DNA from: JAMXLO01 sp035492535
Lineage (GTDB): Bacteria; Pseudomonadota; Alphaproteobacteria; Acetobacterales; Acetobacteraceae
Reading direction: 5' to 3'
Length of the DNA: 60,414 bases
Assembly: GCA_035492535.1 (NCBI GenBank)
Contig: DATJJM010000378.1
Coordinates: 1-60,414 of the forward strand
The notes beneath the pieces are model-generated. The model worked only from the letters and a program-made list of their open reading frames with translations. It was not told the DNA's origin and ran no database searches. Within the stretch, counting starts at the first letter, position 1, and the number at the start of each line of letters is the position of its first letter. A program made the position numbers and the translations under genes. Shown here in pieces: positions 52,076 through 60,414 of this stretch.

Positions 52076-52702
52076 TCAGCGCTCCTGGATCATCAGCATG
52101 AACGGCGTTGAGAACACAACGCGAGCCGATTCCGCCGCGCTTCTGCTCAGATAGATTTCAACGCGCGGTGTGCTGCGCACCGCCAATACGACGTTGCCGG
52201 CGGCAACAGCGGCTGGGTCAGAGGCGATCGTGAGCACTCCCTTTCCCGCGACAGCGGCCGCGATGGCGGCTGCTTCCGGCAAAGCCGCTTTCGTTAGGAA
52301 CAATGCGGTCAGACCTGGTGTTTTGACGGCCTCGTCAACCGTCAGTAGGCGGGCACGCAGCGTCAGCGCGCCCAAGTTCACGCCGCCGCCAAACTCGGCC
52401 TGAATTTGCTCAGCCTCGGCATGCCCCAATTCAGAGGTCGCTGGATAAAGAATACCCAAATACAATGTGCCGGCGGGGGCTTCTCGCAGAAAGCTCAGAG
52501 TCTGAGCGATCAGACGAAGATCGCGCTGAGTCAGGCCACTGATCGTATCGGCTGCTGTCAGATGGAGTGGCAGCGCGAGTGCCGCCGCAATAAACCACGC
52601 TGCAATTGCGCCACGGAGGAACCGACCACGAATGCGGCGCCGGACACCGTCGTCTATCGCGACGTCGATCACGCAATCTGCCGATGTCAGCTCCGCGCTC
52701 AT
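52076..52702 (-). CDS. YfiR-like periplasmic protein (DUF4154)
   Basis: 208 aa with a signal anchor (FLRGAIAAWFIAAALALPLH) near residues 28-50. The mature domain contains FLREAPAGTLYLGILYPATS, LTVDEAVKTPGLTALFLTKA and GVLTIASDPAAVAAGNVVLA, matching the YfiR fold. In Pseudomonas YfiR restrains the diguanylate cyclase YfiN. Its first codon overlaps the end of the GGDEF-EAL gene by four bases, so it should be translationally coupled and may gate that enzyme from the periplasm. Confidence 0.75.
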   Translation of the reverse strand: MSAELTSADCVIDVAIDDGVRRRIRGRFLRGAIAAWFIAAALALPLHLTAADTISGLTQRDLRLIAQTLSFLREAPAGTLYLGILYPATSELGHAEAEQIQAEFGGGVNLGALTLRARLLTVDEAVKTPGLTALFLTKAALPEAAAIAAAVAGKGVLTIASDPAAVAAGNVVLAVRSTPRVEIYLSRSAAESARVVFSTPFMLMIQER

Positions 52703-54597
52703 GACACCAGCCGGTTATCGACGAGCATTGCCGCGAAGTCCGCGGCAGGCATCGGCCGTCCATACAGGTAGCCCTGAATTTCCTTGCAACCCTTGTGGCG
52801 CAACAGGTCAGCCTGCTCCGCGGTCTCGACACCCTCGGCGATGGTCGTCGCCCCCAACGCTTTACTCATCACGACCACTGCATCGACGATCGCAGCGGAG
52901 TACGGGTCGCTGGTCAGGTGCTCCACGAAATGGCGGTCGATTTTGATCTTGTCGAAATGGAATTTGTGCAAATAACCGAGGCTTGAATATCCAGTGCCGA
53001 AATCGTCCATCGCAAGCCGCACCCCAACAGCGCGAAGGCGATTTAGAATGCGCAGGGTGTCGCCGGTGTCATTCAGCAGCAGGCCCTCGGTTATCTCAAT
53101 CTCCAGCCGCGATGGCGCAAGGCCGGATAACCTCAGGGCATTGAGGATTGCCACATCGAGATCAACGGTTCGGAATTGTGCCGGCGAGACGTTGACGGCA
53201 ACACTGATCTCTTCCGGCCACGTGGCTGCCGTGCGGCATGCTTCCTCGAGAACCCAGGCTCCGATCGGACAGATCAACCCTGTCTCCTCGGCAACGCTCA
53301 TGAATTGGTCGGGCGGAACAAGGCCATTGCCGTTGCGGTTCCAACGCACCAGAGCCTCGGCCCCAACCACTCGGTCATGCGCTAGATCAACCTGTGGCTG
53401 GTAGTGCAGAACCAGCTGATTGCCGCCAACAGCCAGCCGAAGATCGTTTTCCACTTCACGGCGCTGCCGCAGTCGCGCATTCATCTCCGGGTCGAACAGA
53501 CACCATTGGCTGCGCCCGTTGTCTTTCGCGCGATAAAGAGCGATGTCAGCGTTCTGCAGTAACTGTGCGCCATGCATCTGCCCATCGGCCAGTGCTATGC
53601 CGATGCTGATACTGGCGTACGCCAGTTGACCGCCTATCTTTATCGGATGTCTCGCCACGCGCAGCAGACGCGACGCGAGCGCTTCTACATCGTCCGTGGA
53701 TGAAGGGTAAGGTTGAATGATGGCAAACTCGTCGCCTCCAAGGCGAGCGAGGGTATCTCCTTCACGCAAGCACCGAGCCAGACGGTCGGACAGCGTGCAT
53801 AACAAGCGATCGCCTGCCGGATGACCTAAAGTGTCATTGATGGCTTTGAACTGATCCACATCGATGCAGAAAAGAGCTGGGGGTTTCCCGAGCCGCTTGC
53901 CTTGCGCCAGCGCCTGCTGCAATCGATCGGCGAACAGCGCCCGATTGGGAAGGCCGGTCAGCACGTCGTGCGCCGAAAGGTAGCTGGCACGCGCAAGTGC
54001 CTGGTGCAACAGGCGCATCGGGGCGATGCGCAGCAGGACGAAGATGAGCGCCGCAACAAGCGAGGACGCCAGCGCGGCCCAGGTGGCTCGGATCAGTCCG
54101 GATCGAAAGGAACGGGATGCCTCGGCGTTGCCCAGCCGCACTTGTCCATCCATGATCGGAACACGCACGGACATGACCGGCCAGGTTAGTTCGCTTGACG
54201 AGACCGTCTCGATGATCAGCCGGCCGGTCAGGTCGTATACGCGCCGCCTCTCGTCCTCCAGAGGTTGCCGCGCGTCTGGCGCCGAGACATGAAGCCCATC
54301 AAATTCCCAAAATCGTGGTGTCTGCCGCGCCACGATCGTAACCTCGGCCGCATGCAGTCGAGCACTTGTTTCCAGTGCACCATACAGACGGTCGCGTGCG
54401 GCAAGTACGGAGGCGAGTGGCGGCGCGATTGCAATGACGAGCGCTGCCAATCCGGCCAAGACCGTAACGGTCCGAGTAACAAGATCGTCGTATGCGCTCT
54501 CTCGCTTCCGGTCGCTCAAGCTCGTCCGAAGCAACCACACTTGGCGAACGCGTTGCAGCAGCACGTGCAGAGGTCTGAGTAGTGAGGCCACGCGCAA
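52699..54597 (-). CDS. membrane GGDEF-EAL protein, cyclic-di-GMP synthase/phosphodiesterase
   Basis: 632 aa. Two membrane helices (about residues 44-64 and 172-192) flank a periplasmic sensor domain of about 105 residues. The GGDEF domain is intact: RLGGDEFAII at 286-294, with inhibitory-site RxxD (Arg278-Asp281) five residues before GGDEF. The EAL domain is also intact (GAEALVRW, VSVAVNVSPAQF-like strand, DDFGTGYSSLGYLH, VETAEQ). Either activity may dominate. The downstream YfiR-like protein and TonB receptor make this resemble the YfiBNR logic, with a receptor in place of YfiB. Confidence 0.92.
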   Translation of the reverse strand: MRVASLLRPLHVLLQRVRQVWLLRTSLSDRKRESAYDDLVTRTVTVLAGLAALVIAIAPPLASVLAARDRLYGALETSARLHAAEVTIVARQTPRFWEFDGLHVSAPDARQPLEDERRRVYDLTGRLIIETVSSSELTWPVMSVRVPIMDGQVRLGNAEASRSFRSGLIRATWAALASSLVAALIFVLLRIAPMRLLHQALARASYLSAHDVLTGLPNRALFADRLQQALAQGKRLGKPPALFCIDVDQFKAINDTLGHPAGDRLLCTLSDRLARCLREGDTLARLGGDEFAIIQPYPSSTDDVEALASRLLRVARHPIKIGGQLAYASISIGIALADGQMHGAQLLQNADIALYRAKDNGRSQWCLFDPEMNARLRQRREVENDLRLAVGGNQLVLHYQPQVDLAHDRVVGAEALVRWNRNGNGLVPPDQFMSVAEETGLICPIGAWVLEEACRTAATWPEEISVAVNVSPAQFRTVDLDVAILNALRLSGLAPSRLEIEITEGLLLNDTGDTLRILNRLRAVGVRLAMDDFGTGYSSLGYLHKFHFDKIKIDRHFVEHLTSDPYSAAIVDAVVVMSKALGATTIAEGVETAEQADLLRHKGCKEIQGYLYGRPMPAADFAAMLVDNRLVS

Positions 54598-54918
54598 TCA
54601 TCGCATTCCGGAATTGCGTTACAGTTAAGCCAGCGGGGCGCCGGGATGCTTCGCAGACGGACACATTTAACCAGCTCGTAACGTCGCTGAGTTAGGCTCA
54701 CCTTCTGCCAGGTCTGCAAAAGGCCGCGGCGGAATTGCGCTGGCGTGTGTCGCTTGTATCGCTCAGGACCGCCGCCAGCCGTGTCGTCCAATTCCGTGTT
54801 GGAACCTGACGATAGTAGGCTCTGTCGTATTGCCCTTGTCGGGGCCAGCCGTCTCGATCACAACTGACGGACTCGGCTCTTATCGGAAGGCAACCCGCCC
54901 ACCACCGCGAGAGGGTAG
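54598..54918. other. intergenic region before the MDR remnant
   Basis: 321 bp. It holds the promoter of the c-di-GMP set at its left end. No convincing gene, RNA or hairpin is seen; the right end leads into the truncated oxidoreductase. Confidence 0.5.
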
Positions 54919-55254
54919 GTGCCGAAGAGCCATCTCTGCGTGCTGGAGATGCGCGGAGCGCCAACGCCCGCACTCTGCGTCTTCGCCGCCGCGCCGCCGC
55001 ACCATTTGAATGCGCCGCCGATATCACAGGTCACGCTGAACATCGGCGGCGCAATCGTGCTGGTGGCTGGCTTCAATATCCGCGGGGATACGTGGGTGAA
55101 GTCACTGAGCGCAAACGAGGCGCTGTTGCAGATGGTACGCGAAGGGCGCTTGAACACGCTGGTGGAACGCACCTATCCTCCGGCACAGACGGGGGAAGCA
55201 ATGCGCGTGATCGAGGATTACGAGGTGTTCGGCAAATTCGTGGTCACGCCATGA
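54919..55254 (+). pseudogene. C-terminal remnant of a zinc-binding (MDR) alcohol dehydrogenase/quinone oxidoreductase
   Basis: 111 codons from a GTG. Only the last 65 codons look like a protein: GGAIVLVAGFNIRGDTWVKS, LLQMVREGRLNTLVERTYP, and EAMRVIEDYEVFGKFVVTP match the C-terminus of MDR oxidoreductases. The nucleotide-binding GxGxxG and catalytic domains (about 260 residues) are absent upstream, and the first 40 codons have no homology I can see. The stop overlaps the thioesterase ATG (ATGA), an operon arrangement kept after the 5' part was lost. Confidence 0.65.
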
Positions 55255-55664
55255 GCGAGCCGCTGACGAAGGAAGAGTTGCAGGAACGCCTCAGCCATTC
55301 GCCGTTCATCCAATTCCAAAGGTTGATCGTGCGGGAAGCCGATCCGGGGAAGCAACGTGTGGTCATGACCGCGCCGATGCGCCCGGAGTGGGAGCGCATC
55401 GCCGGCAGCGGGCAATGGCACGGTGGCCCGATCGCCGCGGTGATCGATACGGTCGGCGACTATGCACTTGTCATGACCGTCGGCGAACCGCTGCCGACGA
55501 TCAACTACCGCGTGGATTATCTCCGCCCGGCGGTGAATACCGCACTGATGGTCACCGCGACCGTGCGTCGCGCCGGACGCACTGTCGGCGTGGTGGACGT
55601 CGATGTAATGGACGAAAAAGGCGCCCTGGTGGCGATCGGCCGCGCCACCTACGCGATGGCGTGA
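55251..55664 (+). CDS. PaaI-type hotdog thioesterase
   Basis: 137 aa starting inside the ATGA overlap with the MDR remnant. HGGPIAAVIDTVGDYALVMTVG is the hotdog helix with the catalytic Asp (paired with the HGG motif), and TINYRVDYLRPAVNTALMVTA gives the core strands. Members hydrolyse aryl- or acyl-CoA esters. Without the upstream gene intact, its expression may depend on the remnant's transcript. Confidence 0.85.
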   Translation: MSEPLTKEELQERLSHSPFIQFQRLIVREADPGKQRVVMTAPMRPEWERIAGSGQWHGGPIAAVIDTVGDYALVMTVGEPLPTINYRVDYLRPAVNTALMVTATVRRAGRTVGVVDVDVMDEKGALVAIGRATYAMA

Positions 55665-55672
55665 CCTCCCTG

Positions 55673-56524
55673 TCAGCCCATTTGCCGGATCTTCTCTGCC
55701 CACCGGTCGAGGATCGGCATCACCTCCTCCGTCCCAGCCGAAGGCAGCGTGATCACCACGCGCGCGATGCCGATGTCGCGGTAATGGCGCAGCTTGTCCA
55801 GTTCCTCGACCACCCGGAACATGGTGACAGGCAGTGATGCGACATCGCGCCCCGCTTCCTTCACCATCTGGTGGAACTGCGGCAGGAAAGCGCTGACATC
55901 GTCATATTCGGGCCGCCCCGCATGCGGCACCCAGCCGTCGCCATAGCGGATCGCCCGCCGTGCACCGTACGGGAAGGCGCCGCCGACGATCACCGGCGGA
56001 TGCGGCTTCTGCACCGGCTTCGGCCAGGTCATCATCGGATCGAAGTTGACGAACTCGCCGTGATACTCGGCCTTGCCTTGCGTCCAGATCACCTTCATCG
56101 CCTCGACGCGTTCGCGCGCGATCTTGTGGCGCGACTTGAAGGGCGTTCCGTGGTCTTCCATTTCCTCGGCATTCCACCCGGAGCCGACACCGAACAGAAA
56201 GCGCCCACCGGACACCTGGTCGATCGAGGCAACCAGCTTCGCCGTCTGGATCGGATCGCGCTGCTGCACCAGGCAGACGCCGGTGCCGACCTTCAATGCC
56301 TTCGTCGCGGCCGCGGCGGCCGTCAGCGTGACGAACGGGTCCATCACGTCGTAGTACTGCTTCGGCAGTTCACCCCCGTTCGGGAACGGCGACCGTCGAG
56401 ACACCGGTATATGCGAATGTTCCGGCGCCCAGAGCGACTCGAAGCCGCGCTCTTCCATCGCGCGGCCGAGCTCGCCAGGCGGCATCGAATAGTCGGTGAA
56501 GAACATGGCCGCGCCGAACTGCAT
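55673..56524 (-). CDS. LLM class F420-dependent-type oxidoreductase
   Basis: 283 aa, GGGGAG before the ATG. The luciferase-like TIM barrel shows FGAAMFFTDYSMPPGELGRA, FESLWAPEHSHIPVSRRSPF, ALKVGTGVCLVQQRDP and GRFLFGVGSGWNAEEMEDHG, matching the TIGR03619 subfamily. Flavin (FMN or F420) dependent oxidation is expected; which cofactor cannot be told. Convergent with the thioesterase gene. Confidence 0.88.
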   Translation of the reverse strand: MQFGAAMFFTDYSMPPGELGRAMEERGFESLWAPEHSHIPVSRRSPFPNGGELPKQYYDVMDPFVTLTAAAAATKALKVGTGVCLVQQRDPIQTAKLVASIDQVSGGRFLFGVGSGWNAEEMEDHGTPFKSRHKIARERVEAMKVIWTQGKAEYHGEFVNFDPMMTWPKPVQKPHPPVIVGGAFPYGARRAIRYGDGWVPHAGRPEYDDVSAFLPQFHQMVKEAGRDVASLPVTMFRVVEELDKLRHYRDIGIARVVITLPSAGTEEVMPILDRWAEKIRQMG

Positions 56525-56702
56525 CTGAGGCTCCCCCGCATCATCACGGGCGGAGCCTAACCCGGCACGGAGCGCGGTGCTATCGCTTCGACGGCGAGTG
56601 CCTCACCGGCTGCACGCTCGCGCCGCCGCCTGCCAGCGCTGCCACGGGTTGGCTGTTCACGAGAAAATGCCTCTGGCATCCTGCCTGCAGGAGAACGAAC
56701 GC

Positions 56703-58718
56703 ATGCGGGTTGGCATCGAGGTCGGCGGCACCTTCACGGATCTGGTCGCCGTTGACGGCGATCGAGTCATCGTGGGCAAGGTCCCCAGCACGCCGGCCAG
56801 TCCCGATATCGGCGCCTTCGCCGCCCTGATCGCTTCGGACATCGCGCCGGAACGTGTGACCGATCTGGTCCATGGATCGACGGTCGCGACCAATGCCATC
56901 CTGGAGCGCAAGGGAGCACGCATCGCCTTCATCACCACGCGCGGCTTTCGCGACATCCCGTTCCTGCAACGCCACGACCGCCGCAACATTTACGATCTGC
57001 GCTATGCCAAGCCGCGACCACCGGTTGCGCGCCGCGATTGCTTCGAGGTGACGGAACGCATCGATGCCGCAGGCAATGTCGTGCTGCCGCTGGATGAAAA
57101 CGCGGTACGAGGACTGCTGCCATCGCTGGCAGCCGGCGGGTATGACGCGGTGGCGATCTGCCTGCTCTCTGCCTACGCGGCACCCCAGCACGAGGCGCGC
57201 CTGCGCGCTCTGATTGCCGACGCGATGCCGGGGCTGCGCATTGCCTGCTCGCATGAGATCGCCCGCGAGTTTCGCGAGTTCGAACGCGCCAGCACCACGC
57301 TGCTGTCCGCCTATGTGCAGCCGGTGATCGACCGCTACCTCTCCCGGTTCGAGACCCAGCTGGGCGGCGGCGGGTTCACCGGCCATTTCAGCGTGATGCA
57401 ATCGAACGGCGGACGTCTGCCGGCCGCTGCGATGCGCAACAACGCCATCACCGCACTGTTCAGCGGACCGGCCGCCGGCGTGATCGGCGCGATCCGTCAG
57501 GCGTCGCGATCGGGCTGTGGCAACCTGATCACCTTCGACATGGGCGGCACGTCCACCGACGTGAGCCTGGTCGAGAACGGCGAACCATCGATCGCCGCCG
57601 AAACGGAAATCGACGGACTGCCCGTGCGCACGCCGGTGCTCGACATCGTGTCGGTCGGCGCTGGCGGCGGCAGCCTGGTGTGGATCGACGACGGCGGCAT
57701 GCTGCGCGTCGGTCCTCGCAGTGCCGGCGCAGATCCAGGGCCTGCGTGCTATGCGCGCGGCGGCACGCAGCCGACAGTCACGGATGCGCATGTGGTGCGC
57801 GGCACGATCCGCCCCGATGCATTCCTCGGTGGCACGATGCAACTCGATGCCGACCGCGCCCATGCGGCGTTTGCGGAAGTAGCGCGGCACCTGGGCACTG
57901 ATACGGCGGGAGCGGCCACGGCAGCGATCCGGCTGGCCGTCGCGAACATCGTGCGCGCGATCCAGCTGGTCTCCACCGAGCGAGGCCGCGATCCGCGCGA
58001 CTATGTGCTGTTGCCGTTCGGCGGTGCGGGGCCCTTGCTGGCCGCGGAGATCGCCGAGGAGCTCGGCGTGCGTGAAATCCTGGTGCCACCGAATCCCGGC
58101 GTGGTGTCCGCGCTTGGGTTGATCTCCGCCGACTATGTGCGCACCACGGGCGTGACAAGGCGGGCCCCCCTCGACGCCGATGCCCCCGCGCTGCTGCGCG
58201 ATGCCCTGGCGGAGTTCCGCGCGCGCGCGGAAGCCGAGTTCCATGCGTTGGGCCTGCATGGAGCAGCCGACTTCACCATGAGTGCCGATATGCGTTTCAT
58301 CGGCCAGGCATTCGAGGTCGCGGTGGATCTCGATCCCGCAGACCTGCCGCACATGACCGCCGCCGCTCTGGCCGACCGGTTCGCCGCGGCGCATCATCGC
58401 TTGTATAGACACGGCGGCGATCCCGGGCGACGTGTAGAGATCGTCGGGCTGCGGTTCGGTATTCGCCGGCGTGCCGAAACGCTCCCCGACTTCGCCGAAC
58501 GGCCCATGACGCTGGGCGGACCCGCCACCGCGGCCGTGCGTGTCGGCGACACGACCCGCCATGCACAACTGCTGACCGCTGCGAGCCTGGTCCGCCACGA
58601 CACGATCGCTGGTCCGGCGCTGCTGGAGAGCTACAGCTCCACCATCTGGGTGCCGCCCGGCTGGAGCGCCATGCGCGATATTGGCGGCAATATCTTCCTG
58701 CGGAGGCTGGCGCAATGA
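56703..58718 (+). CDS. hydantoinase A/oxoprolinase family protein (HyuA)
   Basis: 671 aa from the ATG at 56703 (AGGAG upstream); an earlier ATG is possible. The actin-like ATPase fold is shown by MRVGIEVGGTFTDLVAVDGD, VHGSTVATNAILERKG, FDMGGTSTDVSLVENG and LLPFGGAGPLLAAEIAEELG. With HyuB it hydrolyses hydantoins, oxoproline or N-methylhydantoin with ATP. Its stop overlaps hyuB's ATG by four bases. Confidence 0.9.
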   Translation: MRVGIEVGGTFTDLVAVDGDRVIVGKVPSTPASPDIGAFAALIASDIAPERVTDLVHGSTVATNAILERKGARIAFITTRGFRDIPFLQRHDRRNIYDLRYAKPRPPVARRDCFEVTERIDAAGNVVLPLDENAVRGLLPSLAAGGYDAVAICLLSAYAAPQHEARLRALIADAMPGLRIACSHEIAREFREFERASTTLLSAYVQPVIDRYLSRFETQLGGGGFTGHFSVMQSNGGRLPAAAMRNNAITALFSGPAAGVIGAIRQASRSGCGNLITFDMGGTSTDVSLVENGEPSIAAETEIDGLPVRTPVLDIVSVGAGGGSLVWIDDGGMLRVGPRSAGADPGPACYARGGTQPTVTDAHVVRGTIRPDAFLGGTMQLDADRAHAAFAEVARHLGTDTAGAATAAIRLAVANIVRAIQLVSTERGRDPRDYVLLPFGGAGPLLAAEIAEELGVREILVPPNPGVVSALGLISADYVRTTGVTRRAPLDADAPALLRDALAEFRARAEAEFHALGLHGAADFTMSADMRFIGQAFEVAVDLDPADLPHMTAAALADRFAAAHHRLYRHGGDPGRRVEIVGLRFGIRRRAETLPDFAERPMTLGGPATAAVRVGDTTRHAQLLTAASLVRHDTIAGPALLESYSSTIWVPPGWSAMRDIGGNIFLRRLAQ

Positions 58719-60343
58719 CGCTCGATCCCGTCGATTACGCGATCATCAGCCAGGCACTGATCGCTGCCGCGCGCGAGATGGGCGTGAAGCTGGTCCGCTC
58801 TGCCTTCTCCACGGTGTTGCGGGAGGCGCGCGACGGCTCCGCCGCCCTGCTGGATGCGCACGGCAACACGGTGGCGCAGGCCGAACTCATCCCGATGCAG
58901 CTTGGCACCATCGGCCACATCTTCCAGCCCTGCGCCGCCATGTATCCGCTGGAGGAATTGCAGGAAGGCGACTTCTTCGCGATCAACGATCCGTATTCCG
59001 GCGGGCAGCATCTACAGGATGTGTTCCTGTTCCATCCAATCTTCTTCGATGGCCGCTTGCTGGGATTCTCCGCTTCTGTCGCGCATCACCTGGACCTTGG
59101 CGGCGGCAGTCCCGGCCTGAATCCTGCTGCTACGGACGTGTGGGCGGAAGGACTGATCATCCCGCCGCTGAAGCTCAACATGGCCCGCGACTGGCACGGC
59201 GGCATGTTCGAGCGCCTGCTCCGCGCCAATGTGCGAGTCCCACACCAGACCATGGGCGACTTCGATGCCCAGATGGCAGCGAACGCCATCGGCATGGCGC
59301 GCGTGCGCGAACTGGCCGAGCGCTACGGCGCCGACAAGATCACGGCCGCGATGGCAGCGTTGCAGGACTACTCCGAAGCACGCATGCGAGCCGCGATCCG
59401 CGCTGTGCCGGACGGCGTGTATCGCGGTGAGGACGCGGTGGACGATGACGGCGATGGTGATACTCCCCTGCCCGTCTGCGCCACGGTCACGGTGCGCGGC
59501 GACAGTGTGGCGGTCGATTTCGCCGGCACTGCACCCCAGGTGCGTCGGCATCTGAACGCACCGTTTGCGTCCACGATCTCGGCGGCGCTGTCGTGCGTAA
59601 AGGCAGTGCTGACCAGCCCGGACATCCCGTTCAATGCAGGCGCGGCACGGCCGGTGACGATCACCGCACCGGAAGGCTCACTGCTGAACCCGCGCCGCCC
59701 GGCGCCGGTGCGGGCGCGCATGGAGGCTTGCTTCCGCGCCTGGAACGCCGTGATGAAGGCGCTGGCACAGGCGGTGCCGGACCGGGTGATCGCCTGCGGC
59801 TACGATACCACCACCGTGGGCGTGCTCTCCCATCTGCAGCCGGACGGCTGGTCGGTATATCTCGAGATATACGGTGGTGGATACGGCGCCTCGGGCGGCG
59901 CCGATGGCTGCGATGCAGTCGATGGCCCGCTGTCCAACTGCTCCAATACGCCGATCGAGGCGCTGGACCAGGATTTTTCCTTCGTCCGCGTGCTCGACTA
60001 CTGCCTGCGCCCCGGCAGCGCAGGTTCCGGCGAATATCGCGGCGGGCTCGGCTTCCTGCGGCGCTTCGAGATCATTGCCGATGAGGTGAAGCTGGCGCTG
60101 TACAGCGACCGCTTCCGCCGCGCGCCGGAGGGTTTGTTCGGCGGCGAGCCAGGCAGCACCGGCTTCTGCGAGGTGCAGCGCGGCGGCCAGACGATGCGCC
60201 TGCGCTCGAAGGACGAAGTGATGCTGCAGCGAGGCGACATCGTCACGCTTGCGGTTGGCGGCGGCGGTGGCTACGGCGATCCGTCGCGGCGCACGGCGGA
60301 TCGCGTGGCAGACGATCTGGCCGACGGCTACATCACCGCCTGA
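58715..60343 (+). CDS. hydantoinase B/oxoprolinase family protein (HyuB)
   Basis: 542 aa beginning in the ATGA overlap. LVRSAFSTVLREARDGSAAL, FAINDPYSGGQHLQDVFLFH, ASVAHHLDLGGGSPG, SAALSCVKAVLTSPDIPFNA and ALYSDRFRRAPEGLFGG are family signatures. It is the partner subunit of HyuA. The dihydroorotase-like hydrolase at 31.6 kb is far away, so a link between these cyclic-amide enzymes is only speculative. The end overlaps the 3' end of a convergent gene by 16 bp. Confidence 0.9.
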   Translation: MTLDPVDYAIISQALIAAAREMGVKLVRSAFSTVLREARDGSAALLDAHGNTVAQAELIPMQLGTIGHIFQPCAAMYPLEELQEGDFFAINDPYSGGQHLQDVFLFHPIFFDGRLLGFSASVAHHLDLGGGSPGLNPAATDVWAEGLIIPPLKLNMARDWHGGMFERLLRANVRVPHQTMGDFDAQMAANAIGMARVRELAERYGADKITAAMAALQDYSEARMRAAIRAVPDGVYRGEDAVDDDGDGDTPLPVCATVTVRGDSVAVDFAGTAPQVRRHLNAPFASTISAALSCVKAVLTSPDIPFNAGAARPVTITAPEGSLLNPRRPAPVRARMEACFRAWNAVMKALAQAVPDRVIACGYDTTTVGVLSHLQPDGWSVYLEIYGGGYGASGGADGCDAVDGPLSNCSNTPIEALDQDFSFVRVLDYCLRPGSAGSGEYRGGLGFLRRFEIIADEVKLALYSDRFRRAPEGLFGGEPGSTGFCEVQRGGQTMRLRSKDEVMLQRGDIVTLAVGGGGGYGDPSRRTADRVADDLADGYITA

Positions 60344-60414
60344 ATCGATTCGCCGACGATATTCACCAGCCGGTCGAGCGTTGCCTCCGGCGTCATCAGC
60401 GGCGGCGCGATGCA
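60328..60414 (-). CDS. class III aminotransferase, C-terminal end only (partial)
   Basis: 28 codons plus stop at the right edge, reading CIAPPLMTPEATLDRLVNIV and GESIQAVM. The APPL followed by an acidic turn and an amphipathic helix is the typical C-terminus of class III (4-aminobutyrate/taurine-pyruvate type) aminotransferases. The rest lies outside the window. Tail-to-tail overlap with hyuB. Confidence 0.5.
   Translation of the reverse strand, partial: CIAPPLMTPEATLDRLVNIVGESIQAVM

Noticed and set aside
54858..55172. 104-codon minus-strand frame opposite the MDR remnant
   Set aside because: The plus-strand remnant has clear C-terminal MDR similarity and is coupled to the thioesterase; the minus frame has no known motif.
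56580..58715. A 711-codon open frame on the minus strand opposite HyuA
   Set aside because: It mirrors a clearly coding plus-strand gene with ATPase motifs; its product is Arg/His/Gln-rich low-complexity sequence typical of antisense frames in high-GC DNA.

Overview
The window is high-GC chromosomal DNA with alphaproteobacterial gene content, most like the Acetobacteraceae. The support is the hopanoid side-chain genes (hpnH, hpnI, hpnJ, hpnK) beside isoprenoid-supply genes (ispH, ispA, dxs), the adjacent mutS and glnD, a bactofilin, and many single-copy catabolic genes (amidohydrolase, TauD/TfdA, phytanoyl-CoA dioxygenase, HyuA/HyuB, LLM oxidoreductase). Genus cannot be assigned by reading alone. 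I recognised no rRNA, tRNA, CRISPR array, insertion sequence or prophage. The window cuts a YqgE/AlgH-like gene at the left edge and a probable class III aminotransferase at the right edge.

Layout. 1-11.3 kb is accessory metabolism: a CMD-family protein, an amidohydrolase divergent from a TauD-type dioxygenase, an FkbM methyltransferase, two alpha/beta hydrolases, an SDR, a TauE/SafE exporter and a compact four-gene run (beta-propeller, exported protein, GST, EI24 membrane protein). 11.4-13.3 kb holds a bactofilin and a KdgT-type permease with an FNR/FixK-like box upstream. 13.3-22.4 kb is the hopanoid/isoprenoid module: ispH-hpnH on the minus strand diverges from ispA-dxs-hpnI-hpnJ-hpnK on the plus strand, separated by a region of stacked hairpins. 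22.4-30 kb has an HtrA-like protease, a small exported tandem-repeat protein, glnD and mutS.

30-38.7 kb carries a dihydroorotase-like hydrolase with an MFS transporter, a VOC protein abutting an anion permease, a repeat-bearing lipoprotein, and a four-gene minus-strand set (two alpha/beta hydrolases, a HAD type II dehalogenase, phnX). That set diverges from a large winged-helix/NB-ARC/TPR regulator, with a 10-bp-phased direct repeat between them. 41.8-48.7 kb has a second TauD-type dioxygenase, a nitroreductase, mscL, a PhyH-HpcH pair, a fragment of a molybdenum hydroxylase gene, and ligD.

48.7-60.4 kb holds a strong small-RNA candidate (TTGACA promoter, CCUCC-loop hairpin, intrinsic terminator), a large VOC protein, and a three-gene set joining a GGDEF-EAL enzyme, a YfiR-like protein and a TonB-dependent receptor. 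It closes with a truncated MDR gene fused by overlap to a thioesterase, an LLM oxidoreductase and hyuA-hyuB.

The best candidates for new biology are the small RNA, the GGDEF-EAL/YfiR/TonB-receptor set, the NB-ARC-controlled hydrolase operon with its nucleophile-less member, and the secreted TEAEGGAGGGTQQQ repeat protein.
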